Shown piece by piece: positions 55,214-63,895 of a DNA stretch of 64,000 nucleotides. Every line of letters begins with the position of its first letter. Positions within the stretch are counted from its first letter, which is position 1. Under the pieces are notes generated by a model that saw nothing but the letters and a program-made list of their open reading frames with translations, ran no database searches and was not told where the DNA came from. Location of the stretch: assembly GCF_900116285.1 (NCBI RefSeq), contig NZ_FPAJ01000004.1, forward strand, positions 124,001 through 188,000. The letters are read 5' to 3'. The position numbers and the translations under genes are program-made. Source of the stretch: Sulfitobacter marinus (lineage in GTDB: Bacteria > Pseudomonadota > Alphaproteobacteria > Rhodobacterales > Rhodobacteraceae).

Positions 55214-56788
55214 CTAGCCCCCTATCTTTGCATCAGCGTCAGTAATGCCCGCCATCATCAGGCCCAGCTCTTTTTCATCGGTGTCGGCAGCATCGCGCAC
55301 GCCCATGATCTGCCCGTCAAACATTACGGCGACACGGTCGCTGAGTGCGAGGATTTCCTCAAGCTCGACCGACACCAGCAAGATCGCCTTGCCCTGATCA
55401 CGCAGGGCAACAATCTGTTGGTGGATGAATTCGATGGCACCGATATCGACACCGCGCGTCGGTTGACCAATGAGCAAAAGATCGGGATTGCGTTCGATCT
55501 CGCGGGCCAGAACGATCTTTTGCTGGTTCCCACCCGAGAAGTTTTTAGCCGCCAGTTTCGGGTTGGGCGGGCGCACATCAAAACGCTCCATCTTTTCGAC
55601 GGTATCAGCTTTGATCGCCGCGTTGTTCATCAAGATACCGCTGCGATAGGACGGGTCTTTGTGGTAGCCAAAGGCGGTATTTTCCCACGCGTGATAGTCC
55701 ATAATCAGACCTTCGCGTTGGCGGTCCTCGGGGACGTGGGCAATGCCGTGGTTGCGCCGTGACTGGCCGTCGGACTGTTTGCCGGTCAGGTCCAGTGCTT
55801 GGCCCTTAACCTGAACCGAACCGGTCCCGGTTTGATAGCCGCCCAAAACCTCGAGCAGTTCGGACTGGCCGTTGCCAGCCACACCCGCCACGCCCAGTAT
55901 TTCACCGGCACGCACTTGCAGATCGATCCCGCGCAGACGTTCGACGCCTTTTTCGTCAACAACCCGCAAGCCATGGATATCCAGAACGACATCGCGTGGC
56001 TGCGCAGGCGCTTTGTCAACGCGGAGCAACACTTTGCGACCAACCATCAGCTCAGCCAGTTCGGCGGGGGAGGTTTCGGTAGTCTTGACCGTTGCGGTCA
56101 TTTCGCCGCGCCGCATCACCGATACTGTGTCCGTAATGTCCATGATTTCGCGCAGTTTGTGCGTGATCAGAATGATCGTTTTCCCCTCGGACCGCAGCCG
56201 ACCCAAAATGCGGAACAGCTGATCGGCTTCTGCCGGGGTCAGCACGCCCGTGGGTTCATCCAAAATCAGAATATCGGCCTGCCGGTACAATGCCTTCAGA
56301 ATCTCGACCCGTTGCTGCATGCCGACACCGATGTCTTGGATCAGCGCGTCAGGGTCGACTTTGAGGCCGTAATCATCGGCCAGCTTCAAAAGGCTTTTGC
56401 GCGCCTTGGCCAGCGACGGTTTCAGCAACCGTCCGTCTTCGGCACCCAGAATGATATTCTCAAGCACCGTGAAATTCTCGACCAGCTTGAAATGCTGGAA
56501 CACCATCCCGATGCCTGCGGCGATCGCGGCCTGGCTGTCAGGGATATCTGTCTTTTCCCCACTGATGAAAATCTCGCCCTTATCCGCTTTGTAAAAGCCA
56601 TAAAGGATGCTCATCAACGTGGATTTACCCGCGCCGTTTTCACCGATGATCCCATGGATCGTACCGGGCATAACGCGAATGGAGATATCTTTGTTGGCCT
56701 GCACTGGCCCAAAGGCTTTGGAAATACCTTTGAGTTCAATGGCTGGAGCGGCAGTTGCCTGCCGCTCCATATCCGTTTTGTCGTTCAC
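55214..56788 (-). CDS. Double ABC ATPase of a BMP-type nucleoside importer
   Basis: 524 residues with two ABC domains. The first has Walker A GENGAGKSTLM near 53-62, a signature around VGMQQRVEILKAL and Walker B ILILDEPTGVLT; the second has the loop GVAGNGQSELLE, signature FSGGNQQKIVLARE and LLLIGQPTRGVD. The second domain's changed Walker A and Walker B are usual for YufO/NupO and sugar-type importers, in which the second half is degenerate. It powers uptake of nucleosides or related compounds. Confidence 0.9.
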   Translation of the reverse strand: MNDKTDMERQATAAPAIELKGISKAFGPVQANKDISIRVMPGTIHGIIGENGAGKSTLMSILYGFYKADKGEIFISGEKTDIPDSQAAIAAGIGMVFQHFKLVENFTVLENIILGAEDGRLLKPSLAKARKSLLKLADDYGLKVDPDALIQDIGVGMQQRVEILKALYRQADILILDEPTGVLTPAEADQLFRILGRLRSEGKTIILITHKLREIMDITDTVSVMRRGEMTATVKTTETSPAELAELMVGRKVLLRVDKAPAQPRDVVLDIHGLRVVDEKGVERLRGIDLQVRAGEILGVAGVAGNGQSELLEVLGGYQTGTGSVQVKGQALDLTGKQSDGQSRRNHGIAHVPEDRQREGLIMDYHAWENTAFGYHKDPSYRSGILMNNAAIKADTVEKMERFDVRPPNPKLAAKNFSGGNQQKIVLAREIERNPDLLLIGQPTRGVDIGAIEFIHQQIVALRDQGKAILLVSVELEEILALSDRVAVMFDGQIMGVRDAADTDEKELGLMMAGITDADAKIGG

Positions 56789-56790
56789 GT

Positions 56791-57786
56791 TCAGAAATCC
56801 AGAACGGGGCAGGTATCGTCGGACATATAGTCGTGGACCATCAATGTGCCGTCTGCGATCTGTGCAGATGCCTCGTCGACTACGGCTTGCATGTCGGCAG
56901 AAACGATATCCTTGTTGTATTCATCCATCGCATAACCGACGCCGCCATTGGCGATGCCCATCACGTTAAAGCCTTTTTCCATACCGGGGCCATCTGTCAT
57001 GGCTTGGTACACTGCGTTATCAACGCGCTTCAGCATGGATGTCAGAACCTTACCGGGGTGCATGTAGTTTTGGTTGCTGTCCACACCGATGGACAAGATA
57101 CCTTCGTCTGCGGCTGTTTGCAGAACGCCAACGCCCGTGCCGCCAGCGGCAGCATAAACCACATCAGCGCCTTGGCTGATTTGTGCTTTCGTCAGTTCGG
57201 AACCTTTTACCGGGTCATTCCAAGCGGCAGGTGTGGTGCCTGTCATGTTGGAAATAACGGTCGCGTCAGGGTTGGCTGCCAAGACACCTTGGGCATAGCC
57301 ACAGGCGAATTTGCGGATCAACGGGATGTCCATGCCGCCGATAAAGCCGACAGTGTTCGATTCAGATGCCATCGCGGCCATCATACCAACCAGATACGAA
57401 CCTTCGTGTTCGTTGAACACAACCGAACGTACGTTTGGCGCATCAACAACCATGTCGATGATGACAAAATCTGTTTCAGGGTAATCGCCAGCAACTTGGC
57501 CAAGTGCGTCACCAAAAGCAAAGCCGGTCATGACGATCGGGTTGGAACCTGCTTCGGCGAAACGGCGCAATGCTTGTTCGCGCTGTGCTTCGGATTGCAA
57601 TTCGATTTCGCGGAATGTCTCGCCTGTTTCTTCGGCCCAACGCTGTGCGCCAGCGAATGCCGCTTCGTTAAAAGATTTGTCGAATTTGCCGCCAAGGTCA
57701 AAAATCAACGCAGGCTCGGCCAGTGCAGCACCAGCGCCAAGGGCGGTGACAGCAGCGGCACCAAGCAGTTTGGTCATTAGGGTCAT
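56791..57786 (-). CDS. BMP family substrate-binding protein
   Basis: 331 residues (ATG 57777 is an alternative start). Signal peptide 1-23 (ending ALAEP); no lipobox, so it is a periplasmic soluble binding protein. IFDLGGKFDKSFNEAAFAGAQRWAEE, GFAFGDALGQVA and the later IGVDSNQNYMHPGK with SMLKRVD motifs match BMP/PnrA-like nucleoside-binding proteins. First gene of the importer operon. With deoD in this genome, purine nucleosides are a sensible but unproven substrate. Confidence 0.9.
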   Translation of the reverse strand: MTLMTKLLGAAAVTALGAGAALAEPALIFDLGGKFDKSFNEAAFAGAQRWAEETGETFREIELQSEAQREQALRRFAEAGSNPIVMTGFAFGDALGQVAGDYPETDFVIIDMVVDAPNVRSVVFNEHEGSYLVGMMAAMASESNTVGFIGGMDIPLIRKFACGYAQGVLAANPDATVISNMTGTTPAAWNDPVKGSELTKAQISQGADVVYAAAGGTGVGVLQTAADEGILSIGVDSNQNYMHPGKVLTSMLKRVDNAVYQAMTDGPGMEKGFNVMGIANGGVGYAMDEYNKDIVSADMQAVVDEASAQIADGTLMVHDYMSDDTCPVLDF

Positions 57787-57842
57787 GGATTGTCTCCCAG
57801 GTTTTGTTGTGTTGGGGTTTGGCGCAGGGCCTTACCCGGTCG

Positions 57843-57856
57843 CGGGCGCGCGCCCG
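57843..57856. other. 14-bp GC palindrome between rimI and the binding-protein gene
   Basis: CGGGCGCGCGCCCG is self-complementary across its length, in the 148-bp gap after rimI. It could terminate rimI or simply be a GC-rich structure upstream of the importer promoter. No T-tract follows on either strand. Confidence 0.35.
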
Positions 57857-57934
57857 TCGATCAGATACACGATACTGCGTAGCGGGTGGCTGGGGTCAAC
57901 CGGATTCTCGGTTTTAAGGCCCGGAATTTACTGA

Positions 57935-58342
57935 TTAACCACGCGTTAAGTCCTTTGAGAGGATCAAAGCGTCGATGAATGCACCCTCTTTACGCGCATA
58001 ATAGCGTGATCTTCTGGCTGTTTTATGAAAGCCAAGGCTTTCATAAAGGGCAATAGCGGAGGTATTATCCGCGGCCACCTCAAGAAACGCACTGTCTGCA
58101 CCACAGGTCAGCCACGTGTTCATCAAACGTCGCCCGATGCCCTGATTCTGATATGCCGGATCAACGGCAATCGTCAGCAGCTCGGTCTCGCCCGCAACAA
58201 GCCGCGTGAGGGCAAAGCCGCCCTGCGCCTCAAGCGCTGTGACAAAAGGCGACGCAAGAAGGTCGGCAATCTCAGCGGCACTCCAGGCGCGATCATGCAG
58301 AAACGCCGCCGCGTGAATTTGTGCCATCTGATTTGGGGTCAT
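57935..58342 (-). CDS. rimI: Ribosomal-protein alanine N-acetyltransferase RimI-like
   Basis: 135-residue GNAT domain: LLTIAVDPAYQNQGIGRRLM (acetyl-CoA pyrophosphate loop QNQGIG) and FLEVAADNTSAIALYESLGF. It typically acetylates the N-terminal alanine of S18. Adjacent to tsaB with a 4-bp overlap, a classical pairing. Confidence 0.87.
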   Translation of the reverse strand: MTPNQMAQIHAAAFLHDRAWSAAEIADLLASPFVTALEAQGGFALTRLVAGETELLTIAVDPAYQNQGIGRRLMNTWLTCGADSAFLEVAADNTSAIALYESLGFHKTARRSRYYARKEGAFIDALILSKDLTRG

Positions 58343-58995
58343 GGTAAGATGGCAGGCGGCGCATCGCGTGCAGGGGCTGCATCGGCGGGGCGCAGGTACA
58401 GCGGGGCTGGGCGCGGATTATCATGGGATATACGGCTGGCCGCGATATGCGCAATGGCGTCGGCCAGTGGCATCTGAGGATCGCAAAGCGTGCCGTTGCA
58501 TAGTGTGGCGATCATATCAGCCTGAAAACCGATGCAGGTCGGATTGGCTTGTGATGGGATCGTCGGCAAATCGTCAAGGCTGCAAAGAGATGGCGGATGA
58601 TCATTCAACGTGCCAGTGACCTGAACAAACATTTTGTCTTGGCGCGCATCCACGCTGGTGACGACCACGCCATCCGTGCCGTGGGCCAAGGCCTCGAGTT
58701 GGGACACCCCGATTGCAGGAATGCCCAACCCCAAGGCCAGACCGCGCGCGGTGGAAACGGAAATGCGGATGCCGGTGAAATTGCCCGGCCCGATCCCGAC
58801 GCCAATGGCGGTCAAATCCTGATAGGTGACCCCTGCCTGTTCCAGCACACCGCTGCACAGACCCAGCAACCGTTCGCCTTGCCCCTTGGCCATGGGTTCT
58901 AGGATGCTTGCCACAATCTGATCGCCGGACAGCAAAGCGGCCGCACAATGTGCGGCCGATGTGTCAAACGCCAGTATTAGTGGCGATTTAGGCAA
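58339..58995 (-). CDS. tsaB: tRNA threonylcarbamoyladenosine synthesis protein TsaB
   Basis: 218 residues. ILAFDTSAAHCAAALL N-terminus and GVGIGPGNFTGIRISVSTARGLALGL near 64-89 are the TsaB signature. Together with TsaD, TsaE and TsaC it makes t6A37 in tRNA; none of those is in the window. It overlaps the preceding nfu gene by 8 bp and rimI by 4 bp. Confidence 0.92.
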   Translation of the reverse strand: MPKSPLILAFDTSAAHCAAALLSGDQIVASILEPMAKGQGERLLGLCSGVLEQAGVTYQDLTAIGVGIGPGNFTGIRISVSTARGLALGLGIPAIGVSQLEALAHGTDGVVVTSVDARQDKMFVQVTGTLNDHPPSLCSLDDLPTIPSQANPTCIGFQADMIATLCNGTLCDPQMPLADAIAHIAASRISHDNPRPAPLYLRPADAAPARDAPPAILP

Positions 58996-59548
58996 CCGGG
59001 CGTACCTCGGTTACTTCGGGGATGTAGTGGCGCAACAGGTTTTCGATCCCCATTTTCAACGTCAATGTCGAAGACGGGCAGCCTGCGCAGGCCCCTTGCA
59101 TGTGCAGATAAACCACACCGCGTTCAAATCCGTGAAACGTGATGTCGCCGCCGTCTTGGGCAACGGCAGGGCGCACGCGGCTATCAAGCAGTTCCTTGAT
59201 CTGGCCCACAATTGCGCCGTCTTCGCCGGTATGCTCGGCGTGGCCGGACGCGTGATCGTGACCGGTTTCCATGACGGGTTGACCCGATTGGAAATGCTCC
59301 ATGATGGCACCCAAAAGCGCGGGCTTCAGGTGGTCCCACTCAACGGAATCAACTTTGGTCACGGTCACGAAATCGGTACCAAAAAACACGCCTGTCACAC
59401 CTTCTACGGCGAACAACCGCGTGGCAAGCGGCGACGCGCTGGCGGCTTCGGGTGCGGGGAAATCGGCCGTGCCCATTTCCAGCACGGTCTGGCCGGGCAA
59501 GAATTTCAACGTAGCGGGGTTCGGCGTGGATTCGGTCTGAATAAACAT
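58988..59548 (-). CDS. nfuA: Nfu-type iron-sulfur cluster scaffold
   Basis: 186 residues from ATG 59548 (MFIQTESTPNPATLKFLPGQ), the conserved N-terminal Nfu_N domain (about 1-90). The C-terminal NifU domain (about 105-186) has the CxxC cluster site ACAGCPSSTLTLKMGIENLL. It delivers [4Fe-4S] clusters to targets such as Edd or SdhB-type enzymes in the cell. First gene of nfu-tsaB-rimI. Confidence 0.92.
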   Translation of the reverse strand: MFIQTESTPNPATLKFLPGQTVLEMGTADFPAPEAASASPLATRLFAVEGVTGVFFGTDFVTVTKVDSVEWDHLKPALLGAIMEHFQSGQPVMETGHDHASGHAEHTGEDGAIVGQIKELLDSRVRPAVAQDGGDITFHGFERGVVYLHMQGACAGCPSSTLTLKMGIENLLRHYIPEVTEVRPVA

Positions 59549-59658
59549 GACATGCTCCTGACAACGGGTTGTCTTTGATATGCGGACTCTAGCGCCCCAA
59601 GTCAAGGTTTGGAACGATTCTAAAAAGTGGTGCCGCTGCGATTAATGTGGCTGCGCTC

Positions 59659-60117
59659 TTAGGTGATCGCCTCAAGACGCTCTTTGCTCAGATCGCCGGG
59701 CACAATCGTAATCGGGATGGGCAAGCTGCCCGCGTTGCGCGACAATTGCGTGACCAATGGGCCCGGACCTGATTTTTTATCGGTCCCGGCCCCCAGAACC
59801 AGAACGCCTACATCCGGATCCTCGGCAAGCTGTGCAATGATCTCGTCCACAACAACGCCTTCGCGGATCACCAGCTCGGGGTCGACATTCAACCGGCCGC
59901 GCATCCATTTGGCGAAGACTTCGAAATGCACTTCGATCCGTTCGCGGGCTTCCTCACGCATGACTTCGGCCACGCCGATCCAGTGGTTAAACTCATCCGG
60001 CGGAATGACTGACAGCACAACAACCCCGCCGCCTGAATTGGACGCACGCATCGCAGCAAACCGCATCGCATTCAGACATTCGCGGCTGTCATCCAGGACC
60101 ACCATAAATTTACGCAT
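59659..60117 (-). CDS. Universal stress protein
   Basis: 152 residues from ATG 60117 (MRKFMVVLDDSRECLNAMRFAAMRA). The Usp alpha/beta fold shows VLVLGAGTDKKSGPGPLVTQL near 115-135 with a Gly-rich loop similar to an ATP-binding GxxG(x9)G(S/T), followed by ITIVPGDL. Nucleotide binding is likely. A longer ORF reading from 60180 adds an unconserved stretch. Confidence 0.85.
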   Translation of the reverse strand: MRKFMVVLDDSRECLNAMRFAAMRASNSGGGVVVLSVIPPDEFNHWIGVAEVMREEARERIEVHFEVFAKWMRGRLNVDPELVIREGVVVDEIIAQLAEDPDVGVLVLGAGTDKKSGPGPLVTQLSRNAGSLPIPITIVPGDLSKERLEAIT

Positions 60118-60201
60118 CGTCTTCTCCGATCGGGCATTGGGGGCAGGGGCAATCATGCCGTTTGCACATGCCGCTGGCAATCGCGATTTTCTTGGGGTGG
60201 G

Positions 60202-61068
60202 TCAGCCGCGCGCTGTTGCGGCCCAATCCCAATACATATCGCGCACATGACGGGTGATCGGGCCAATCTGATACTGCGTGTCATCAAAGGCCTTAACCGG
60301 CGTGACCTTCATCATATTACCGGACAGGAATACCTCATCGGCAGCATGGAAGTCTTCAAAGCTCAAAACCGTCTCGTGCACCTTGATCCCGTCCGCACGC
60401 ATGTTTTCAATGTGCCGCGCGCGGGTGATCCCGGCTAGAAAAGTCCCGTTCGGAATGGGGGTGAACACTTCGCCGTCCTTAACCATGAACGCATTGGCCG
60501 ACGCGGATTCGGCCACGTTGCCCAATGCATCCGCCACCAGCGCATTGCCAAACCCTTTGGCGCGGGCCTCGACCATCATGCGGGCGTTGTTTGGATACAG
60601 ACAGCCCGCCTTGGCGTTCACGACATTATCCTCAAGCACGGGGCGGCGGAAACGGGTGCGCGTCAATGTGGTCGCGGCCTCTGGCGGGGCCATTGGAATT
60701 TGTTCAAGCGAGATCGCAAAACCCGTCGCGTCCTTTAGCGGGACAATGCCCAGATCATCCCCGGCGAGTGCCCAGTACATGGGGCGGATATAGACTGCAT
60801 CGGTCCTATCATAGCTTTTCAGCCCTTCGCGGACCATTTCTATCATATCGGCAGTTTCAACCGTGGGAGTTATCATCAATGCCTTGGCAGACCGATTGAT
60901 CCGGGCGCAATGCGCCTCAAGATCGGGGGTCAGGCCATCGACCATGCGTGCGCCGTCGAACACGGTTGTACCCAGCCACGCCCCGTGATCTGCGGCCTTG
61001 ATTACGGAAATATCGCCATCGTGCCAGGCACCGTCATAATATGTTTTTATCTTTGTGCCGGTGGCCAT
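60202..61068 (-). CDS. Branched-chain amino acid aminotransferase-like PLP enzyme
   Basis: 288 residues, fold type IV. The Schiff-base Lys is in DNVVNAKAGCLYPNNARM, with LGNVAESASANAFMVK and TRARHIENMRADGI further on, fitting class IV aminotransferases of the IlvE type. D-amino-acid transaminase or aminodeoxychorismate lyase are the alternatives; the overall match favours IlvE-like. Confidence 0.85.
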   Translation of the reverse strand: MATGTKIKTYYDGAWHDGDISVIKAADHGAWLGTTVFDGARMVDGLTPDLEAHCARINRSAKALMITPTVETADMIEMVREGLKSYDRTDAVYIRPMYWALAGDDLGIVPLKDATGFAISLEQIPMAPPEAATTLTRTRFRRPVLEDNVVNAKAGCLYPNNARMMVEARAKGFGNALVADALGNVAESASANAFMVKDGEVFTPIPNGTFLAGITRARHIENMRADGIKVHETVLSFEDFHAADEVFLSGNMMKVTPVKAFDDTQYQIGPITRHVRDMYWDWAATARG

Positions 61069-61082
61069 GTGATATTCCTTGG

Positions 61083-61319
61083 TCAGGGTTTAGGTGTTGT
61101 TCGATAGATACCTTCGGGCAGGTTCAGCGCAATGGTCAAATCGCGCAACTGCTCGGGCGACAGGCTGATTTTGCTGACGGTGTTGGTGCGTGCGTCCCAC
61201 TGTTCAAATGTGACAACGCTGGCAAAGGCTTGCACGGTAACATCTTCGCGCAAGGGTGATTTGCCCTCGTCGACCAAAGTGATCACACTGGCATCAAATT
61301 CGTGTTCAATCGTAAACAT
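61083..61319 (-). CDS. Conserved small protein of unknown function
   Basis: 78 residues from ATG 61319: MFTIEHEFDASVITLVDEG, then LREDVTVQAFASVVTFEQWD and LSPEQLRDLTIALNLPEG. Beta-rich in the first half and helical at the end. I know no named domain. It lies 14 bp upstream of the aminotransferase stop side in the same direction and may be co-transcribed with it. Confidence 0.65.
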   Translation of the reverse strand: MFTIEHEFDASVITLVDEGKSPLREDVTVQAFASVVTFEQWDARTNTVSKISLSPEQLRDLTIALNLPEGIYRTTPKP

Positions 61320-61453
61320 GAGCGCACAATATTCTTTCGGTGGATCATTGCAAGAGCGCGCCCGCGTTGTATGTTCAATAGGGTCTCGAGGGTCTCGCCG
61401 CATCAAAGGGTGCAGAAAGAGTTTCGTGCAAGGTCACAAGGAATTGCCGTTAT

Positions 61454-62164
61454 ATGATTAGGTTTTTTGGTATTCTTGGCGTCATGGTTTCGGTTGCGGC
61501 ATGCGAACCGGTGGTGACGACGGGGCCAGCTACGCAACAGCCCGGTGACCAGTCGCAAAATTCCAGCCTGTCCGCATCCCAGTCGGCGCGCAGCTTTTTG
61601 CATGTTGTTCAAACCGTCGAACCCGTGGCTGAACGCGAATGCCGCGCGCGCACGTCGGGTATCAATTGTGACTTCAACATTGTTGTGGACGACCGCCCCG
61701 GGCAGCCCGCCAATGCCTACCAAACCGAAGACCGCGCTGGTCGCCCTGTGATCGCGTTTACTTTGGCGTTGCTCGAAGACGCTCGTAACGAGGACGAGCT
61801 TGCCTTTGTTCTGGGGCATGAGGCGGCGCATCACATTTCGGGTCACATCGCCCGACAGCAGCAAAATGCGGTCGCGGGCGCAGTTATCTTTGCGGGATTG
61901 GCGACGCTCAGCGGTGGGAATGCGTCTGCGGTTGAAACCGCACAGCGTTTGGGCGCGCAGGTTGGGGCACGGACCTATTCCAAGGATTTCGAACTTGAGG
62001 CAGATGCGCTTGGCACTGTGATTACAGCACGTGCGGGATACAACCCATTGCGCGGTGCTGAATTCTTTACCCGCATCCCTGATCCCGGCGACAGATTCTT
62101 GGGAACTCATCCGCCCAACGCTGCGCGCATTGACACAGTTCGCCGCACCGCTGCGGGGCTTTAG
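61454..62164 (+). CDS. M48 family metalloprotease lipoprotein
   Basis: 236 residues. Lipoprotein signal MIRFFGILGVMVSVAAC with Cys17, then a Gln/Ser-rich linker. The zinc site is HEAAH at 122-126 (HEXXH) and the third ligand region FELEADALG with Glu182. Similar to BepA/LoiP-like periplasmic proteases that control outer-membrane proteins. Two more Cys (63 and 72) lie before the protease part. Confidence 0.88.
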   Translation: MIRFFGILGVMVSVAACEPVVTTGPATQQPGDQSQNSSLSASQSARSFLHVVQTVEPVAERECRARTSGINCDFNIVVDDRPGQPANAYQTEDRAGRPVIAFTLALLEDARNEDELAFVLGHEAAHHISGHIARQQQNAVAGAVIFAGLATLSGGNASAVETAQRLGAQVGARTYSKDFELEADALGTVITARAGYNPLRGAEFFTRIPDPGDRFLGTHPPNAARIDTVRRTAAGL

Positions 62165-62169
62165 CGGTT

Positions 62170-62529
62170 TTGCATCAGCTGGGTCAAATCCTGACAGATC
62201 GGGGATCGAAATACGCGGTATCGGGGCTGGCGGTGACAGACCGCGCCGCCGTTGATGCCGCGTTAAAAGACCTCAAGCGGACCAAATCATATGCCAAGGC
62301 GACGCACAACACATGGGCGGTGTTGCTGTCTGAGGGAGGGCCGCTCAAGGGCGACGATGGTGAAACTGGTGCGGGCATGATCATTGTTCGAATGCTGGAA
62401 CGCGAAGCGTTGTTTGACCATCTGATCGTTGTGACGCGGTGGTACGGGGGCAAACATCTGGGCGGCGACCGCTTTCGTCATGTCCAGACCTGCGTTCGCG
62501 CCTATCTGGACGACGTGATCACGCGCTGA
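62170..62529 (+). CDS. YigZ/IMPACT family protein
   Basis: 119 residues from TTG 62170; no ATG is available near. DRGSKYAVSG, SYAKATHNTWAVLL and the core DDGETGAGMIIVRMLE with VVTRWYGGKHLGGDRF are family hallmarks. The IMPACT family in bacteria has unclear function, sometimes RNA-related. It follows the M48 gene after 5 bp, and its end overlaps the convergent hemolysin III gene by 11 bp. Confidence 0.82.
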   Translation: MHQLGQILTDRGSKYAVSGLAVTDRAAVDAALKDLKRTKSYAKATHNTWAVLLSEGGPLKGDDGETGAGMIIVRMLEREALFDHLIVVTRWYGGKHLGGDRFRHVQTCVRAYLDDVITR

Positions 62530-63160
62530 TCCAGATCGCCGCAAAAAGGCAGATCGACGCAACCAACACAAAAACATGCCAGATCGCATTCTGGTAGCGC
62601 ATACCGGGATGCGCATAGATCAACGTGCCCACCGAATAGATGAAGCCGCCCACCAAAATCAGGGTCAACGCAGTACCGGGCAGCGCGTGCCACATCGGCC
62701 AGATCAACAGAACCGACAGCCATCCCATGCCCAAATACAAAGCCAGCGACGCCTTTGACCGCGTTGTCCAGAACGACAGCTTGGCCAGCGCGCCGATGAT
62801 GGCCAGCACCCATACCAACCCAAGGACCGCATAGGCAAACCCGCTGCCGATTGTGGCCACGACAGGCGTATAGGTTCCCGCGATTTTAAAGTAGATCGCC
62901 GCGTGATCGATACGCCCCAGAAAGGCGCGGCTTTGGTCGAATGGCATAAGGTGATAGAGCGCGGAGGCTGACAGCGAAAACAAAAAACAGACCGCGTAAA
63001 TCATGATCGGGGCCGGGGGGATGTCTTGCCCGGCCGAGGACATCACCAACATAAAGCTTGCCGGGATGGCAAAGCCCAACCCGACGGCATGAACGGTGCC
63101 ATCTGCTACAGTTTCAGCAATGCTATGCGGGTACCCCATGCCCAACCCATAGCGCAGCAT
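62519..63160 (-). CDS. Hemolysin III/PAQR family membrane protein
   Basis: 213 residues (206 if ATG 63139, MGYPHSIAETVADG, is used). Seven TM segments. HAVGLGFAIPAS, SASALYHLMPFDQSRAFLGRIDHAAIYFKIAGTYTP-type motif and the C-terminal HPGMRYQNAIWHVFVLVAS carry the conserved His residues of the PAQR/YqfA family. Hydrolase-like zinc sites are proposed for the family; the bacterial function is unsettled. Confidence 0.88.
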   Translation of the reverse strand: MLRYGLGMGYPHSIAETVADGTVHAVGLGFAIPASFMLVMSSAGQDIPPAPIMIYAVCFLFSLSASALYHLMPFDQSRAFLGRIDHAAIYFKIAGTYTPVVATIGSGFAYAVLGLVWVLAIIGALAKLSFWTTRSKASLALYLGMGWLSVLLIWPMWHALPGTALTLILVGGFIYSVGTLIYAHPGMRYQNAIWHVFVLVASICLFAAIWISA

Positions 63161-63277
63161 CGTATCATCTTGGTGAAGGAGAGCAGGTAAAGGTCAAATA
63201 CAAGATATTTTGAAGGCTCAGGTTATTCAGAGGTGCACGGGCCGAGGGCTACGCGAACGCATCTGCAAGCCACGACC

Positions 63278-63643
63278 TTAGCGTGGTTTATTGCCGTCAA
63301 TCCAGCGCGACATCATGGTTTTATCGCGAAAGCATTCCTGCGGAATATCACGCCGCTTCACCCGTGCAATCCGTTCGGCAAACGCCACCTGTTTGGACGA
63401 CGGATAATTGGCAAATCGTCCCTCAATCGGCTTCGGCTTATGGCTGTCGATCCAGGCCGACAAAGCCACCCGATCCGCGTCGATCCCCTTGGGCAGGCGC
63501 GCACCGGTTTTGGCGGCCAGCGACGTTGCATATTGCATCTGCTTTGGCGTGGCAGGCAAAGCATGGCTGTCATCATGATGATGCGCCGGCACCGCCCCCT
63601 GATCAGGGGAAAACAATCCGGGAAATTGAGGTTGGTAGGACAT
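63278..63643 (-). CDS. Small protein with two tandem repeats, under LexA-type control
   Basis: 121 residues from ATG 63643 (MSYQPQFPGLFSPDQG). Two similar ~40-residue units: about 40-78 (TPKQMQYATSLAAKTG...LSAWIDSHKP) and 83-120 (SSKQVAFAERIARVKRR...MSRWIDGNKP), each with x-KQ-x-x-A, an arginine/lysine middle and a W-ID-x-x-KP end. I recognise no assigned function. Three GAAC motifs with 7-base spacers lie 28-53 bp upstream, so the gene is probably in the DNA-damage regulon. Upstream in-frame ATG at 63721 would include the boxes and is rejected. Confidence 0.82.
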   Translation of the reverse strand: MSYQPQFPGLFSPDQGAVPAHHHDDSHALPATPKQMQYATSLAAKTGARLPKGIDADRVALSAWIDSHKPKPIEGRFANYPSSKQVAFAERIARVKRRDIPQECFRDKTMMSRWIDGNKPR

Positions 63644-63670
63644 TTGGGAAGCCCCCTGCATTCTGTTATG

Positions 63671-63696
63671 GAACATATATAGAACATTAACGGAAC
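63671..63696 (-). promoter_or_regulatory. Triple GAAC (alphaproteobacterial LexA) box
   Basis: GAAC at 63671, 63682 and 63693, each separated by 7 bases, make two overlapping GAAC-N7-GAAC units. The alphaproteobacterial LexA consensus is GTTC-N7-GTTC, which this matches on the minus strand exactly. It sits 28-53 bp upstream of the 63278-63643 gene, the position of a repressor site over a promoter. Confidence 0.85.
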
Positions 63697-63895
63697 ATTT
63701 GCAAGGCGCGTGTCTGAGCACCTTGCTGCGCGGGGTGTATGTAGGGGTATTTTGGCCGCGATCAACTATATGAGCTATTTTTGGCCGATGGGGAGGGGGA
63801 ACATCTGAAAGATCCCAGAAGAAAGCTTTGATACGGTAAAAGTTTTGCTTAGATACTAAGTCTCATAGAAGTCAGTTTGTTCATTAGCACAGTTC

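Noticed and set aside
55799..56830. 343-codon plus-strand ORF opposite the ABC ATPase
   Set aside because: The minus-strand ATPase motifs are unambiguous; this is a shadow.
62515..62522. GTGATCAC at the end of the YigZ gene
   Set aside because: Single, in coding sequence and not upstream of a promoter.
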